A stretch of DNA of 64,000 bases from the NCBI RefSeq assembly GCF_022129445.1, contig NZ_JADQAQ010000014.1, positions 19,601 to 83,600 on the forward strand, given 5' to 3'. The position numbers and the translations under genes were made by a program. Shown one piece after another: positions 1 to 9,574 of the stretch. This stretch comes from Photobacterium sp. Ph5 (lineage in GTDB: Bacteria > Pseudomonadota > Gammaproteobacteria > Enterobacterales > Vibrionaceae). The notes under the pieces were generated by a model. The model ran no database searches, was not told the DNA's origin, and was given only the letters and a program-made list of their open reading frames with translations. Numbering within the stretch: the first letter of the stretch is position 1; each line of letters starts with the position of its first letter.

Positions 1-225
1 GCACTTGAAGAAGCGCTACTAGAGTTCCCTGGTTGTGCAATGGTGATCTCGCACGACCGTTGGTTCCTTGACCGTGTGGCAACCCATATTTTGGACTACC
101 GTGATGAAGGCCAAGTAAGCTTCTTTGAAGGTAACTTCACTGAATACACCGATTGGCTGAAGAAAACGCTAGGTGCCGATGCAGCAGAGCCACACCGCAT
201 TAAATACAAGCGTATTGCTAAATAA
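1..225 (+). CDS. ettA: EttA, ABC-F translational throttle ATPase (3' end only)
   Basis: The reading frame is open from base 1, so the gene begins before the window; only the last 74 residues are present. They include the end of the second ABC domain, with the MVISHDRWFLD switch-histidine (H-loop) segment typical of ABC-F proteins, and a C-terminal tail ending in RIKYKRIAK, as in E. coli EttA (YjjK). EttA binds the ribosomal E site and gates entry into elongation according to the ATP/ADP ratio. It has no membrane segments and acts in the cytoplasm. A strong terminator follows directly. The identity is firm from the tail; the N-terminal part cannot be judged. Confidence 0.93.
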   Translation, partial: ALEEALLEFPGCAMVISHDRWFLDRVATHILDYRDEGQVSFFEGNFTEYTDWLKKTLGADAAEPHRIKYKRIAK

Positions 226-250
226 GTAACAAACCAATAATACTAAAATA

Positions 251-278
251 AAGAGCAGCTTCGGTTGCTCTTTTTTTT
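251..278 (+). terminator. Rho-independent terminator after ettA
   Basis: AGAGCA-type stem closed by a C(TTCG)G tetraloop and followed by a run of eight T residues. It ends the ettA transcript before the peptidase gene. Confidence 0.9.
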
Positions 279-408
279 ATGAATAAAAACAAGTGGGTAA
301 GACCATAAAATAGCAAGACTGTTGCACAAATGAGAGATAGGAAACTAGCAATAATTAGCCTTAACACATAGACTCTAGCTTCAGAAATTGCTCAATGTGT
401 ATTCTTCC

Positions 409-1386
409 ATGATGTTTTATATGAAATCTCTTGCTACCAAGCTACGTAAAAGTAATAAGAGAGCATTGCTAACTAATAGTTTTCGTTATATTGCTCTATG
501 TCTACTTTGTGGCGCACTCACCTACAGCACACATGCCATATTTGAACTTTATATCTCCGTTCAAGACTCTCACCAGCAAGTATCTCAACTACGGAATAAA
601 GCCTTAGAGCTCAGTGCGTCATTATCTGAAGAGACGGCTTTAAATAAAACGTTAAACGAGACAATCGAGCAAAAAAAACAAACGTTAAAAACATTAAATC
701 AACGTATTGATGACATGGAAAATGTGTTGGGATTACGTGAGGACAATAAAGATCTCGACCTCCAAGATCGCGTTAATACCGCTGCGATTAATTCGGCGGT
801 GAAAGCAACACTATTTCAACTTATTCCTAATGGTGAACCTACACCGAATGTACAATTAACATCGGGGTTTGGCACTCGTGTCCATCCGATTACTAAACAA
901 CGAAAAAGACACGATGGATTAGACTTTGCAGCCAAAACAGGGACACCTATTTATGCCCCAGCCGATGCGGTAATAGAAAAAGTGAACAGCAGCCAACATG
1001 GTTATGGCAATCAGCTGACTTTAAATCACACTATGGGCTTTGTGTCGACGTACTCTCATATGAGCAAATTTAATGTCAAAGCTGGGCAGTTTGTTAATAA
1101 AGGGGAGTTGATTGGCTGGACAGGAAATTCAGGCCTTTCAACAGGTCCACATCTCCATTATGAGATCCACTTTTTAGGTAAACCGTTAAATCCTCGCCCT
1201 TTTGTCGATTGGGATATTAAAAACTTCGATAGTATCTTTAAAAAAGAACCCAATGTGCAATGGACATCATTACTCAATACGGTAGGTAGTATGGTCAAAG
1301 TGCAGGTTCAACTCGCTTCTAAAAATCAAGAAGCAACATTTGAAACGGTGAATCAACCCAAATCAGCTCCTCACGCCACTAAGTAA
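409..1386 (+). CDS. Membrane-anchored M23 (LytM-type) metallopeptidase
   Basis: A 325-residue protein with an N-terminal membrane segment (about residues 24-45), a periplasmic coiled coil (about 55-110) and a C-terminal peptidase M23 domain. The zinc ligands are intact: H168 and D172 in the HDGLDFA motif and the HLH motif at 248-250, so it should be an active endopeptidase that cuts peptidoglycan crosslinks, rather than a degenerate EnvC/NlpD-type activator. The coiled coil plus LytM layout resembles MepM/EnvC-like cell-wall proteins. The start is uncertain: a TTG at 388 and ATGs at 409, 412 and 421 are all in frame and none has a good ribosome site; 409 is chosen as the first ATG. It is a single gene between two terminators. 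I cannot assign a specific gene name. Confidence 0.8.
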   Translation: MMFYMKSLATKLRKSNKRALLTNSFRYIALCLLCGALTYSTHAIFELYISVQDSHQQVSQLRNKALELSASLSEETALNKTLNETIEQKKQTLKTLNQRIDDMENVLGLREDNKDLDLQDRVNTAAINSAVKATLFQLIPNGEPTPNVQLTSGFGTRVHPITKQRKRHDGLDFAAKTGTPIYAPADAVIEKVNSSQHGYGNQLTLNHTMGFVSTYSHMSKFNVKAGQFVNKGELIGWTGNSGLSTGPHLHYEIHFLGKPLNPRPFVDWDIKNFDSIFKKEPNVQWTSLLNTVGSMVKVQVQLASKNQEATFETVNQPKSAPHATK

Positions 1387-1410
1387 CAAGCTTTAACCAT
1401 CAACCATAAA

Positions 1411-1453
1411 AAATGAGAAGCGGATCCTTTTTATTCAGAATCATCGCTTCTCA
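1411..1453 (-). terminator. Terminator after radA
   Basis: GAGAAGCG and CGCTTCTC arms (1415-1422 and 1445-1452) enclose a long loop; on the minus strand the stem is followed by a T-rich run, so it fits the end of radA. It lies between convergent genes and may also slow the peptidase transcript. Confidence 0.65.
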
Positions 1454-1460
1454 CCCACTC

Positions 1461-2855
1461 TTAATTGATAAGATCTAATAGTTCATGAATAGTTTTTACG
1501 GGAGTGATCTTCGCCCCTAACCCTTCCATTGATTTATGGTAATTACGGAAAGGGATAAAAATCTCAGTAAAACCATGCTGCGCGGCTTCTTTTACCCGAG
1601 GTACACCACTATCGATCGGGCGTACATCACCGTTAAGGCTGAGCTCTCCCATAATGCACGTAGTACGCGGCACCACAAATTCATTAAGACTACTTAACAA
1701 CGCAGCCACCAGCGCCAAATCAATACAGGTTTCTGACTCATCAATTTTCAAACCACCAACAATATTAAAAAAGGTATCGTGGTAAATCTTGGTCTTCGCA
1801 TGTTTACGTAAGATCCCCGTTAGCATCTTAATCCGGTTCATATTCAAACCAACACAGACACGCTGTGGAAACTCACCTTCAGTTTCAGTGGTTAAACACT
1901 GGATCTCTAACAATAGATTACGATTACCTTTTCGAATACAAGTAATCGCAGAGCCTGAAGATTCCGTTGTTGAGCCAGATAAAAAGATCTCACTTGGATT
2001 ATCAACACTAAGCATACCGCGCTCTGTCATACGGAAAATACCTACCGTATCAACATCACCAAAACGGTTTTTATTGGCACGCAATGTACGTACCTGCCCA
2101 TCATTGGTATCAATGTGCAGCAGAGAATCGACAATGTGAACAAGCGTTTGAGGACCTGCAATCTCATTGTTTTTATTTACGTGTGCGATCAAAAACATCG
2201 TCACATTATTTTGTTTACAATACTGTGTAAGGGCTTGCGCTGCTGCTTTTACTTGCGATGGCGAACCCGGGCTACCATTAGCCAGTTCAGTAGATACCGC
2301 CTGAATGGAGTCAATAACCGCAAACTTGATTTGCTTAACTTCAAGCTCTGCGATGATGGCTTCAACACTGGTTTCCGCCATCAGATATAAATTATCTTCA
2401 TTACAGTTCAGCTTTAGGCGATTGACACGGTTTTTAAACTGCGACAGTGATTCTTCTGCCGTACAGTAAAGTGATGGCATCAGTTGTGACATTCGAGCAA
2501 CCAGATCAGACAACAGTGTTGTTTTACCCGCTCCCGGATCACCAGAAATAATATTAACCGAGCCTGTAGTTAAACCACCACACAACACACGATCAAGCTC
2601 ACCAATCTCAGTCAGCATTTTTTCTGCTTCAACGGTTTCAACTTCGTGAAGTTTTTTCGAGCCGCCACCAATGATCCCCGCATAACCACCAACACTCGAA
2701 CGAGCAGAAGTACTGGTTAACCCAGATTTCGTATTCGGTATGGTAAATTCAGTGATCGTATTCCACGATTTGCAACCAGAACATTGGCCTTGCCAACGAG
2801 CAAAGTCCATCCCACAATCACTACAAACGTATGCGCGTTTCGCTGCTTTTGCCAT
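1461..2855 (-). CDS. radA: RadA (Sms), recombination branch-migration ATPase
   Basis: A 464-residue protein with the full RadA architecture: a C4 zinc finger (residues 11-30), a RecA-like core with Walker A GDPGAGKT (105-112), Walker B around 178-185, the RadA signature KNRFG (262-266), and a C-terminal Lon-protease-like domain. RadA is a helicase-like branch-migration factor that processes recombination intermediates with RecA. The sequence is more divergent than I expect for a Vibrio RadA: IGELDRVLCGG replaces the usual FDRVLGGG-type stretch, and the middle of the core differs widely from E. coli. All catalytic motifs remain. The gene is divergent from the PilZ gene and ends at its own terminator. 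Confidence 0.88.
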   Translation of the reverse strand: MAKAAKRAYVCSDCGMDFARWQGQCSGCKSWNTITEFTIPNTKSGLTSTSARSSVGGYAGIIGGGSKKLHEVETVEAEKMLTEIGELDRVLCGGLTTGSVNIISGDPGAGKTTLLSDLVARMSQLMPSLYCTAEESLSQFKNRVNRLKLNCNEDNLYLMAETSVEAIIAELEVKQIKFAVIDSIQAVSTELANGSPGSPSQVKAAAQALTQYCKQNNVTMFLIAHVNKNNEIAGPQTLVHIVDSLLHIDTNDGQVRTLRANKNRFGDVDTVGIFRMTERGMLSVDNPSEIFLSGSTTESSGSAITCIRKGNRNLLLEIQCLTTETEGEFPQRVCVGLNMNRIKMLTGILRKHAKTKIYHDTFFNIVGGLKIDESETCIDLALVAALLSSLNEFVVPRTTCIMGELSLNGDVRPIDSGVPRVKEAAQHGFTEIFIPFRNYHKSMEGLGAKITPVKTIHELLDLIN

Positions 2856-3003
2856 TCTCTATCCTAAATGTCTAACTCGTCGAATAAACAAGAATTTTTT
2901 TGATGTAAAACCCACTTCAAATGTCAGTTTTTATCACTTTACATTAAACTTTTGTCACCATAAGCAGATAATACTATCAGCGAATCTTTTAACAGAAAAT
3001 AAA

Positions 3004-5355
3004 ATGCAGTTGGACGATTACAAAGCACTCATAGAACAACTATTACCGGTTTATGGAAGTGAAGATTTCCACCAAGTTTTTGATAGTTTAACCAGTACCG
3101 AATCAGGGCCGATCAAACTCCGTATAAAAATGGAAATTAATCGGTTAATGACGCCATGCAAAAAAATTATTGATTTACGTGGTCGCGTAAAAGGCCAATG
3201 CCGCTCTTATATTTTCAATGGTCAAACCCATTGGCTTGATGATGTTGCTATCAATATTCTTCATCGTCGTAGCAAAGTGTTCAATAATCAATATTGCATT
3301 GGTCTCTATGAAGCATTGGTAAATACCCATAATGATTTTCGAGAATTACATCAACAAGGTGAGCGTGCCATATCAACAGAGAAAAAAGCCGCCCCAGAGT
3401 TATTTACCGCTAATTTGATCCGTTTTGGTCACTATCTCCATCGAGAAGAAAACCGATTACAAATTAGCACACCCGTGACTATCAGCATTCCTTTCAATCA
3501 ACAGATCTGGGGAATGACAACTGATCTTTCATCATCAGGAGCTAAATTTAAAGTTCCCTCTGCATTTAGCTATCGGTTAGGACAAAGTATTGATGCTTAT
3601 TTCCCACAATTAGCAAAAATACACAATGAGCCTCTTTTAGAACAACCTCATCGCTACCGTGTATTAGGGATTGATGATAATCCTGAAGATACTAGCTTTA
3701 AATGGCTACGTCTCATTGCACTAAGTGAAAATGAAGCGTTAAAGCAACTGATCATCGACAGTCAAAATAAAGGCCTACTACGCCATCGAAATAATCATGA
3801 AGATAAAATCATTCAGGCGCGTACCCAAGGCTACGAACACTGCTTCCTAAAACATACCGTAGGGCTACCTCTCTTTTTCTCTGATACTGATCTTAAATAC
3901 GCTTTACTGACCGATCACAACCGTTATTTATGGCAATACTGGCATGATGAACGTAATCAGCCCGTGATCAATCAATTATTATCAGAGCAACGTATTGCTT
4001 CACTAGGGCATAAAGGGCTAAAGCAATCTAGCACCTTAATTTATTGTTTCCATCACGATCATCAAGGGCAACGCTATTTTTATTCAGCAGCCTTACCTGA
4101 AATGGACCAAGAGCAACGCCGTATTTTTTGGCAATTAGGCTCACACCGTGATAGTTGGCGAGTGATGCGGTTAACGGTTTATCCTTTACGTCAGCAAGAG
4201 CTTGAAAAGCTCAATGATGTTGCTCCTGAAATGATTGAGAAATTTCAAGACCTCACCCATGTGGGTGTACTGCAAGATATCACCCATAAAAATACCCAGT
4301 CAGATTACCGTTTAACACAAAAATCAACATTATCAAGCCAAGCGATCAATCCATTTAGGCATCCAAAAAATCCAATTTGTTTAGCTGAAGCGATCCATTT
4401 TGATCCCAAACCTCAACGCAGTGAATCACGTTTTAGCTATAAAACAACGATCTCGTTATATCAACAAGGGCAATTAATTAGCCATGGTCATTCGATCGAC
4501 TTTTCGAGCCGTGGACTCAATATTAATCTTGATACGCCATTTCGCTGTAAAAAAGATGATCCCGTTACAATTAAATTTGAGCAGCTACAACGCTTAGCTA
4601 AGCTCGATATCTTGGGCAGAATGCCTTATCAAGTGATTCGTACTAGCCCTAACGGAAAAAATATCCAACTTACGATACGCGATAGTCAAGAATCACGTGT
4701 TGGTGAAAAGTTTTTACGTAAACTTATTCAAAGTAATGAAGAACGATTTTCCCTTTGTGAAGAACACCTGCCTTCTCCCGCAATGCTGCTCGCTATGCAT
4801 CAAATGCTATTAACTCGTTTAAATAGCATTCCCTATTTCGCAGAAAAAATAGATCACAAAATAAAAGTCAAAGCTGTCGGATCGAACTTTCCACTGTCAC
4901 CACTCGCTGACATTTTTTATCAACTGGGTGAGCAAAAACATTTTGAACTTGGTTTGCTATTTAAACGCCGAGTCAAAGAAATGTTAGCTTACCCAATGCG
5001 TCCGATCGAGAATGTACGTGAACCTTATGTTCATGAACTCTATATCGCTTTTGAACAAGTCGATGGCAAAATAAAACAGATCGCAGTCAAAGCCAGCTAT
5101 GAATTTGACGATATTGAATCACGGGTTAGATTTATTTCATTGGCACGTAAAAGCGGTAGCTTTATTGCCATTCGCATCACAGCCTTACCTATTTTTAACC
5201 CTTTAACGGCATTAATTGGTGAAAAGCTCAGTGAATTAGCCCGTTTAACTCTCCATCGAGCACGAGCATTAGAAGCAGAGTTTATCTCTTTGATCGGTTG
5301 TGGAGAAATCTTTGATATAACGGATGAAGTGTTAGTTCGATTAGAGATCAGCTAA
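3004..5355 (+). CDS. Large protein with two PilZ (c-di-GMP binding) domains
   Basis: A 783-residue cytoplasmic protein without signal peptide or membrane segments. Two PilZ-like units can be seen: an arginine pair (REENR) followed by DLSSSG around residues 140-180, and RSESR followed by DFSSRG around residues 475-505. RxxxR and (D/N)xSxxG are the c-di-GMP contacts of PilZ domains. Its position next to serB and radA fits the large Vibrio PilZ protein often called PlzC, but this assignment is from memory. The frame is open further upstream, to 2740, but that part overlaps radA on the other strand; the ATG at 3004 gives the natural family start. It probably reads the second messenger that GGDEF/EAL enzymes such as the one at 20.2 kb set. 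Confidence 0.82.
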   Translation: MQLDDYKALIEQLLPVYGSEDFHQVFDSLTSTESGPIKLRIKMEINRLMTPCKKIIDLRGRVKGQCRSYIFNGQTHWLDDVAINILHRRSKVFNNQYCIGLYEALVNTHNDFRELHQQGERAISTEKKAAPELFTANLIRFGHYLHREENRLQISTPVTISIPFNQQIWGMTTDLSSSGAKFKVPSAFSYRLGQSIDAYFPQLAKIHNEPLLEQPHRYRVLGIDDNPEDTSFKWLRLIALSENEALKQLIIDSQNKGLLRHRNNHEDKIIQARTQGYEHCFLKHTVGLPLFFSDTDLKYALLTDHNRYLWQYWHDERNQPVINQLLSEQRIASLGHKGLKQSSTLIYCFHHDHQGQRYFYSAALPEMDQEQRRIFWQLGSHRDSWRVMRLTVYPLRQQELEKLNDVAPEMIEKFQDLTHVGVLQDITHKNTQSDYRLTQKSTLSSQAINPFRHPKNPICLAEAIHFDPKPQRSESRFSYKTTISLYQQGQLISHGHSIDFSSRGLNINLDTPFRCKKDDPVTIKFEQLQRLAKLDILGRMPYQVIRTSPNGKNIQLTIRDSQESRVGEKFLRKLIQSNEERFSLCEEHLPSPAMLLAMHQMLLTRLNSIPYFAEKIDHKIKVKAVGSNFPLSPLADIFYQLGEQKHFELGLLFKRRVKEMLAYPMRPIENVREPYVHELYIAFEQVDGKIKQIAVKASYEFDDIESRVRFISLARKSGSFIAIRITALPIFNPLTALIGEKLSELARLTLHRARALEAEFISLIGCGEIFDITDEVLVRLEIS

Positions 5356-5377
5356 TAACGCTACTGCTTACCCATTA

Positions 5378-5430
5378 AAAAAAGCCGTTAATCGTTTCCA
5401 TAATCAATAGAAACAATCAACGGCTTTTTA
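5378..5430. terminator. Bidirectional terminator between the PilZ gene and serB
   Basis: Long imperfect hairpin with AAAGCCGTT/AACGGCTTT outer arms and GTTTC/GAAAC inner arms, A-run on the left and T-run on the right. It serves both convergent genes. Confidence 0.88.
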
Positions 5431-5446
5431 TCTATCTATAAATGGC

Positions 5447-6412
5447 TTACCAGCTTAGTCGTTGTGGTACGAGCGATGCTGATAATATACATAAAATACC
5501 ACCCAGATCAGCGTGACGGATCACCGCAGGGGCTTGTTGTTCAACTTTGGGCTTCGCGTGATAAGCAATCCCTAAACCTGCCGCTTTCATCATCACCAGA
5601 TCATTTGCTCCATCACCCACTGCCACCGTATTGTGGGGCTCAATATCATATCGCTCAGCAAGACCTTGCAAAATATTGGCTTTTGCTTGCGCATCTACCA
5701 CATCACCAAGAACATTCCCGGTTAATTTACCATCAACGATTTCTAATTGATTAGAGAATGCCCCAACTAAATCTAACTCTTGCTGCAAATAATCAGAGAA
5801 ATAAGTAAAACCACCAGAAGCAATCACGACTTTCCACCCATAAGCATGCAATGTTGCCACGACTTCACGCATTTCAGGCATCAAGGGTAAGTTCTCTTTT
5901 ACTTGTGCCAATATCGCTTCATCGGCACCTGCGAGAGTACCAACACGTTGACGCAGACTCTGCTCAAAATCGAGTTCACCTTGCATCGCGCGCTCTGTCA
6001 CTTCAGCGACTTGCTCTCCCACACCAGCTAGCTTAGCGATTTCATCAATACATTCAATTTGAATTGCAGTAGAGTCCATATCGAAAACAACTAAGCCTGG
6101 CTCAATTAGATCAGGAAGATCGGAAAGTTGGAAATAATCTAATTGTAATTCAGCCAGTGTTTGCTCTGCTTGCTCTGTTAGATCATTGGCGATCGTGAAA
6201 ACATCATAAGATCCCACTTTCCAGCCAGCCAGTAATTGAAGATCTCCGTGTACCGCACTATTTAATAATTCAACATCATAATGGCTAATATTTTTCCCAT
6301 AAAATAACCATTGCGCTTGGCGTTTATCACCATTGGTTACCGTTAATAGTTGTGGGAAACGTTTATACAGCGTGGGGTGTTTTTTTATTTTCAGCACGTA
6401 CTCAATATCCAT
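5447..6412 (-). CDS. serB: Phosphoserine phosphatase SerB
   Basis: A 321-residue protein of the HAD superfamily that carries out the last step of serine synthesis, hydrolysing O-phosphoserine to serine. The nucleophile motif DMDST lies at residues 111-115 (D111 and D113), and the later HAD motifs are seen in VVIASGGFTYF and in GDGANDLVMM. The about 100-residue N-terminal extension is the ACT-like domain of proteobacterial SerB. It is divergent from ytjB, the same pairing as in E. coli. A perfect 9-bp dyad (6443-6475) lies 31-63 bases upstream of the start. Confidence 0.96.
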   Translation of the reverse strand: MDIEYVLKIKKHPTLYKRFPQLLTVTNGDKRQAQWLFYGKNISHYDVELLNSAVHGDLQLLAGWKVGSYDVFTIANDLTEQAEQTLAELQLDYFQLSDLPDLIEPGLVVFDMDSTAIQIECIDEIAKLAGVGEQVAEVTERAMQGELDFEQSLRQRVGTLAGADEAILAQVKENLPLMPEMREVVATLHAYGWKVVIASGGFTYFSDYLQQELDLVGAFSNQLEIVDGKLTGNVLGDVVDAQAKANILQGLAERYDIEPHNTVAVGDGANDLVMMKAAGLGIAYHAKPKVEQQAPAVIRHADLGGILCILSASLVPQRLSW

Positions 6413-6744
6413 ATTATTTATCCTAAAAGTAACTTATTGCTATATTACGATGATTTTAATGCCAATATCGTAATAATGGTGCAACTTGTCGCTACTTCTT
6501 TACAAACTACCGATACTGATAGTGAAGAGCAACCCAAAATGTTACTAAACTGTAATAAAACATAGTTAATTTTCACTTGTTTATCTTAAATAAATACAAT
6601 AAAAAGAGTAATTATTTATGACTAAAAACCATCCTGTATGTTTAACTATTTGTTTTTTATTATAATAACCCCAATGAACAAGAATATTCTTAACTACTTC
6701 ATTATCGTGTAAAATACCACCAGAACACAGCAAAGGTTAACTCG
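6413..6744. promoter_or_regulatory. Divergent serB/ytjB promoter region
   Basis: A 332-base AT-rich gene-free stretch between two divergent genes. It contains the dyad TATTACGAT-N15-ATCGTAATA (6443-6475) on the serB side. On the ytjB side an AAGG ribosome site sits eight bases before the ATG. I see no additional gene. Confidence 0.5.
6443..6475. repeat. Perfect 9-bp inverted repeat upstream of serB
   Basis: TATTACGAT at 6443-6451 and its exact reverse complement ATCGTAATA at 6467-6475, separated by 15 bases. It could be an operator with half-sites about two helical turns apart, or a hairpin in the serB 5' leader. There is no T-run, so it is not a terminator. Confidence 0.5.
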
Positions 6745-7359
6745 ATGATAAAGTGGAAAAAGAAACGCTGGCAACATCTAGGACGGCTTTCTGTTCTCCT
6801 ATTATGTAGCTTGGCATTAATTGGAATGCTGGAATACGGCGCGCTCTTAACCCAGCGTAATTACCAAATGCTAAGTGAACAAACTCAAACATTATCACGC
6901 ATGTTAGTACGTCAAGCAGCAGAAAATGCAGCCAGTAATATTACGGATAATAACCAAGATCAACTGCAAGAATTGGTGAATAATTTATCCGATGAGCCTT
7001 TAATTTTAGATGCGAGTATCTACAATATTGAAGGTGTGACCTTGGCGAAAACCGATAAATCAATGCCATTGACGCAACTAACCGGGCTATCCACACCACT
7101 GGCGATGGCAAGTATTGGTCGCCAACAAATTGTTCAGCCTATTTTTGCTAATAAACATGTGATTGGCTTTGTTCGTATTACGCTTGAACACAATAAACTA
7201 TTAGCGCATGCAAAAAGCCAAATTGAATACATGACCAGTATTATTCGTGGCTTGATCCTCGTTGCATTAATGATTGGCTTGCTATTAGCTCTCACCTTTG
7301 GTCGTCGAAAAGATATTTGGCATTTCCCGTTTTTACTTACGGCAAACGCGAAAGACTAA
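6745..7359 (+). CDS. ytjB: YtjB/Smp family inner-membrane protein
   Basis: A 204-residue protein with two membrane segments (about residues 13-32 and 165-186) flanking a periplasmic domain, which has the layout of a small sensor domain without a signalling output. The size, topology and position divergent to serB match E. coli YtjB (Smp), also called the AhpA/YtjB family. The function is not established. An AAGG ribosome site is spaced eight bases from the ATG. The gene ends at a bidirectional terminator shared with deoD. Confidence 0.82.
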   Translation: MIKWKKKRWQHLGRLSVLLLCSLALIGMLEYGALLTQRNYQMLSEQTQTLSRMLVRQAAENAASNITDNNQDQLQELVNNLSDEPLILDASIYNIEGVTLAKTDKSMPLTQLTGLSTPLAMASIGRQQIVQPIFANKHVIGFVRITLEHNKLLAHAKSQIEYMTSIIRGLILVALMIGLLLALTFGRRKDIWHFPFLLTANAKD

Positions 7360-7394
7360 ATACGGTTATTAATCACAGAAAAATTAATAATATA

Positions 7395-7430
7395 AAAAAA
7401 CGGAAACAGCGCGAACTGTTTCCGTTTTTT
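7395..7430. terminator. Bidirectional terminator between ytjB and deoD
   Basis: Perfect ACGGAAACAG/CTGTTTCCGT stem with a six-base loop, A-run to the left and T-run to the right. It lies between convergent genes. Confidence 0.93.
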
Positions 7431-7448
7431 GTGCTTAATCAGTAAAGA

Positions 7449-8171
7449 TTATGCTTCTGCATCACCTAGGATCACAGAATCTAACGCGATTTCGATCATC
7501 TCGTTGAATGTCAATTGACGCTCTTCCGATGTTGTTGCTTCGCCACGTAGGATATGATCAGAAACAGTACAGATAGTTAGTGCTTTAGCACCAAACTCAG
7601 CTGCAACACCATAGATACCCGCCGCTTCCATCTCAACACCAACGATGCCGTACTTATCCATTGTTTTGAAGAATTCAAAATCAGGATTGTAGAACAGATC
7701 AGCAGAGAAGATATTACCCACTTTAACAGGGATACCTTTCGCTTTTGCTGCATCTACCGCATTTTGTACCATGCCGAAATCAGCAATCGCTGCAAAGTCA
7801 TGACCGCCAAAACGAATACGGTTTACTTTAGAATCTGTTGATGCACCCATACCGATAACAACATCACGCAAGTTAACGTCATCACGTACAGCACCACAAC
7901 TACCCACACGAATGATCTTCTTCACACCAAAATCTTTAATTAATTCTGTTGCGTAGATAGAACATGATGGAATACCCATACCGTGACCCATAACAGAGAT
8001 CTTGCGACCTTTGTATGTGCCAGTGAAGCCTAACATACTACGTACATTACATACTTCTTTAGCATCTTCTAGGAAAGTTTCTGCGATGTATTTAGCACGT
8101 AGCGGATCGCCCGGCATTAAAACTACATCTGCAAAATCACCCATTTCAGCATTAATATGTGGAGTAGCCAT
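7449..8171 (-). CDS. deoD: Purine nucleoside phosphorylase DeoD
   Basis: A 240-residue protein that cleaves purine (deoxy)ribonucleosides with phosphate into base and (deoxy)ribose-1-phosphate. Family marks include the MPGDPLRAK phosphate-binding segment near the N-terminus, RVGSCGA, and VEMEAAG with the ribose-binding glutamate; the length equals the hexameric bacterial enzyme. It is the distal gene of the deo group, 172 bases after deoB. A hairpin and a palindrome in that gap suggest that deoD also has its own expression signal. Confidence 0.97.
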   Translation of the reverse strand: MATPHINAEMGDFADVVLMPGDPLRAKYIAETFLEDAKEVCNVRSMLGFTGTYKGRKISVMGHGMGIPSCSIYATELIKDFGVKKIIRVGSCGAVRDDVNLRDVVIGMGASTDSKVNRIRFGGHDFAAIADFGMVQNAVDAAKAKGIPVKVGNIFSADLFYNPDFEFFKTMDKYGIVGVEMEAAGIYGVAAEFGAKALTICTVSDHILRGEATTSEERQLTFNEMIEIALDSVILGDAEA

Positions 8172-8228
8172 AGTTGTATCCTTTTCCTATTTTTAGTTAG
8201 CTGTCAGTGTTAAAAATTAATCACTAAC

Positions 8229-8240
8229 GTTTAGCTAAAC
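8229..8240. repeat. GTTTAGCTAAAC palindrome upstream of deoD
   Basis: A perfect 12-base palindrome 58-69 bases upstream of the deoD start. It is a possible operator half of an internal deoD promoter, but a palindrome of this length can occur by chance. Confidence 0.3.
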
Positions 8241-8302
8241 ATGCTGTGATTGCTTGGCATTATAAAGTGGAAAATGCTAAACAATCATGTCTTTTTTATA
8301 AT

Positions 8303-8336
8303 AAATAAGGGTAAATAAGATTTACCCTTATTTTTA
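8303..8336 (-). terminator. Hairpin between deoB and deoD
   Basis: TAAGGGTAAAT/ATTTACCCTTA inverted repeat with a short loop, flanked by T-rich DNA on both strands. It could terminate part of the deoCAB transcript before deoD or act as a processing site. Confidence 0.6.
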
Positions 8337-8343
8337 ATTTGAG

Positions 8344-9564
8344 TTATAGAAACGACTTACCGTATTCCATATCTGTTGTACCAAAGTACTCAGCTAGGCT
8401 CTGACCAATATCAGCAAAGCTTTCACGTAAACCTAATGAACCAGGCTTAATCTTTGGTCCTGAAACAAGCACAGGAATATGTTCGCGGGTATGATCAGTA
8501 CCTGGCCATGTTGGATCACAACCGTGATCGGCGGTAATGATCAGTACATCGTCACATTGAAGTAACGCTAAAATCTCAGGAAGACGGCGATCGAAGTACT
8601 CAAGCGCTGCAGCATAACCCGCAACATTACGACGGTGACCGTAGGCTGAATCAAAATCAACAAAGTTAGTAAATACGATAGTGTTGTCACCCGCTTGTTT
8701 AATTTGTTCAAGTGTCGCATCAAATAAAGCCGGAATACCTGTCGCTTTTACTTTGCTTGAAATACCACAGCCTGCATAGATATCGGAAATTTTACCAATC
8801 GATACTACTTCGCCTTGTTTTTCATCAACAAGCTTTTGCAGAATTGTTGCTGCTGGCGGCTCAAGCGACAAGTCACGGCGGTTACCCGTACGTTCAAATT
8901 GACCTTTTCCAGCACCAATGAACGGGCGCGCAATAACACGGCCAATGTTATAATCTTCTAGCTCTTCACGCGCAATTTGGCAAAGTTCTAATAGGCGCTC
9001 TAAACCGAATGTTTCTTCATGACACGCAATTTGGAAAACAGAGTCAGCAGATGTGTAGAAGATAGGCATGCCCGTCTTCATATGTTCTTCGCCTAAATCA
9101 TCAAGCACTTGTGTACCTGATGCATGACAGTTACCTAAGAAACTCTCTAAGCCTGCACGAGCAAGAATGCGATCGGTCAGTTCTTTAGGGAAACTGTTTT
9201 CTTTATCGCTAAAATAACCCCACTCAAACAATACAGGCACACCTGCAATTTCCCAGTGACCTGACGGGGTATCTTTACCTGAAGAAAGCTCTTGCGCATA
9301 ACCATAAGCACCAGTGATCTCAGAGTTTGGATCCATGCCATCTGGAAAACTACCGCATGATTCTTCACACGCTTTTGCTAAACCAAGCTTGGTTAAATTA
9401 GGTAAGTGTAATGGACCGTTGCGATCGCCATTATTGGCTTCGCCACGCGCACACGCCTGTGCAATATGACCTAAGGTATTTGCACCTACATCACCAAATT
9501 TATCCGCGTCTGCTGAGGCACCAATACCAAAAGAATCTAGTACTAAAATAATTGAACGTTTCAT
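8344..9564 (-). CDS. deoB: Phosphopentomutase DeoB
   Basis: A 406-residue enzyme that converts (deoxy)ribose-1-phosphate to the 5-phosphate, linking the nucleoside phosphorylases to DeoC. It belongs to the alkaline phosphatase superfamily: metal ligands are visible in the N-terminal LDSFGIG segment and in TADHGCDP and DHTREHIP near the C-terminus. The frame continues 24 codons upstream, but the chosen ATG has a GGAG ribosome site and gives the family length (407 in E. coli). Only ten bases separate it from deoA, so the two are co-transcribed. Confidence 0.96.
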   Translation of the reverse strand: MKRSIILVLDSFGIGASADADKFGDVGANTLGHIAQACARGEANNGDRNGPLHLPNLTKLGLAKACEESCGSFPDGMDPNSEITGAYGYAQELSSGKDTPSGHWEIAGVPVLFEWGYFSDKENSFPKELTDRILARAGLESFLGNCHASGTQVLDDLGEEHMKTGMPIFYTSADSVFQIACHEETFGLERLLELCQIAREELEDYNIGRVIARPFIGAGKGQFERTGNRRDLSLEPPAATILQKLVDEKQGEVVSIGKISDIYAGCGISSKVKATGIPALFDATLEQIKQAGDNTIVFTNFVDFDSAYGHRRNVAGYAAALEYFDRRLPEILALLQCDDVLIITADHGCDPTWPGTDHTREHIPVLVSGPKIKPGSLGLRESFADIGQSLAEYFGTTDMEYGKSFL

Positions 9565-9574
9565 TGTTACTCCA

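Noticed and set aside
2740..3003. Upstream extension of the PilZ gene
   Set aside because: It overlaps the 5' end of radA on the other strand and ends in the intergenic promoter; the ATG at 3004 is the natural start.
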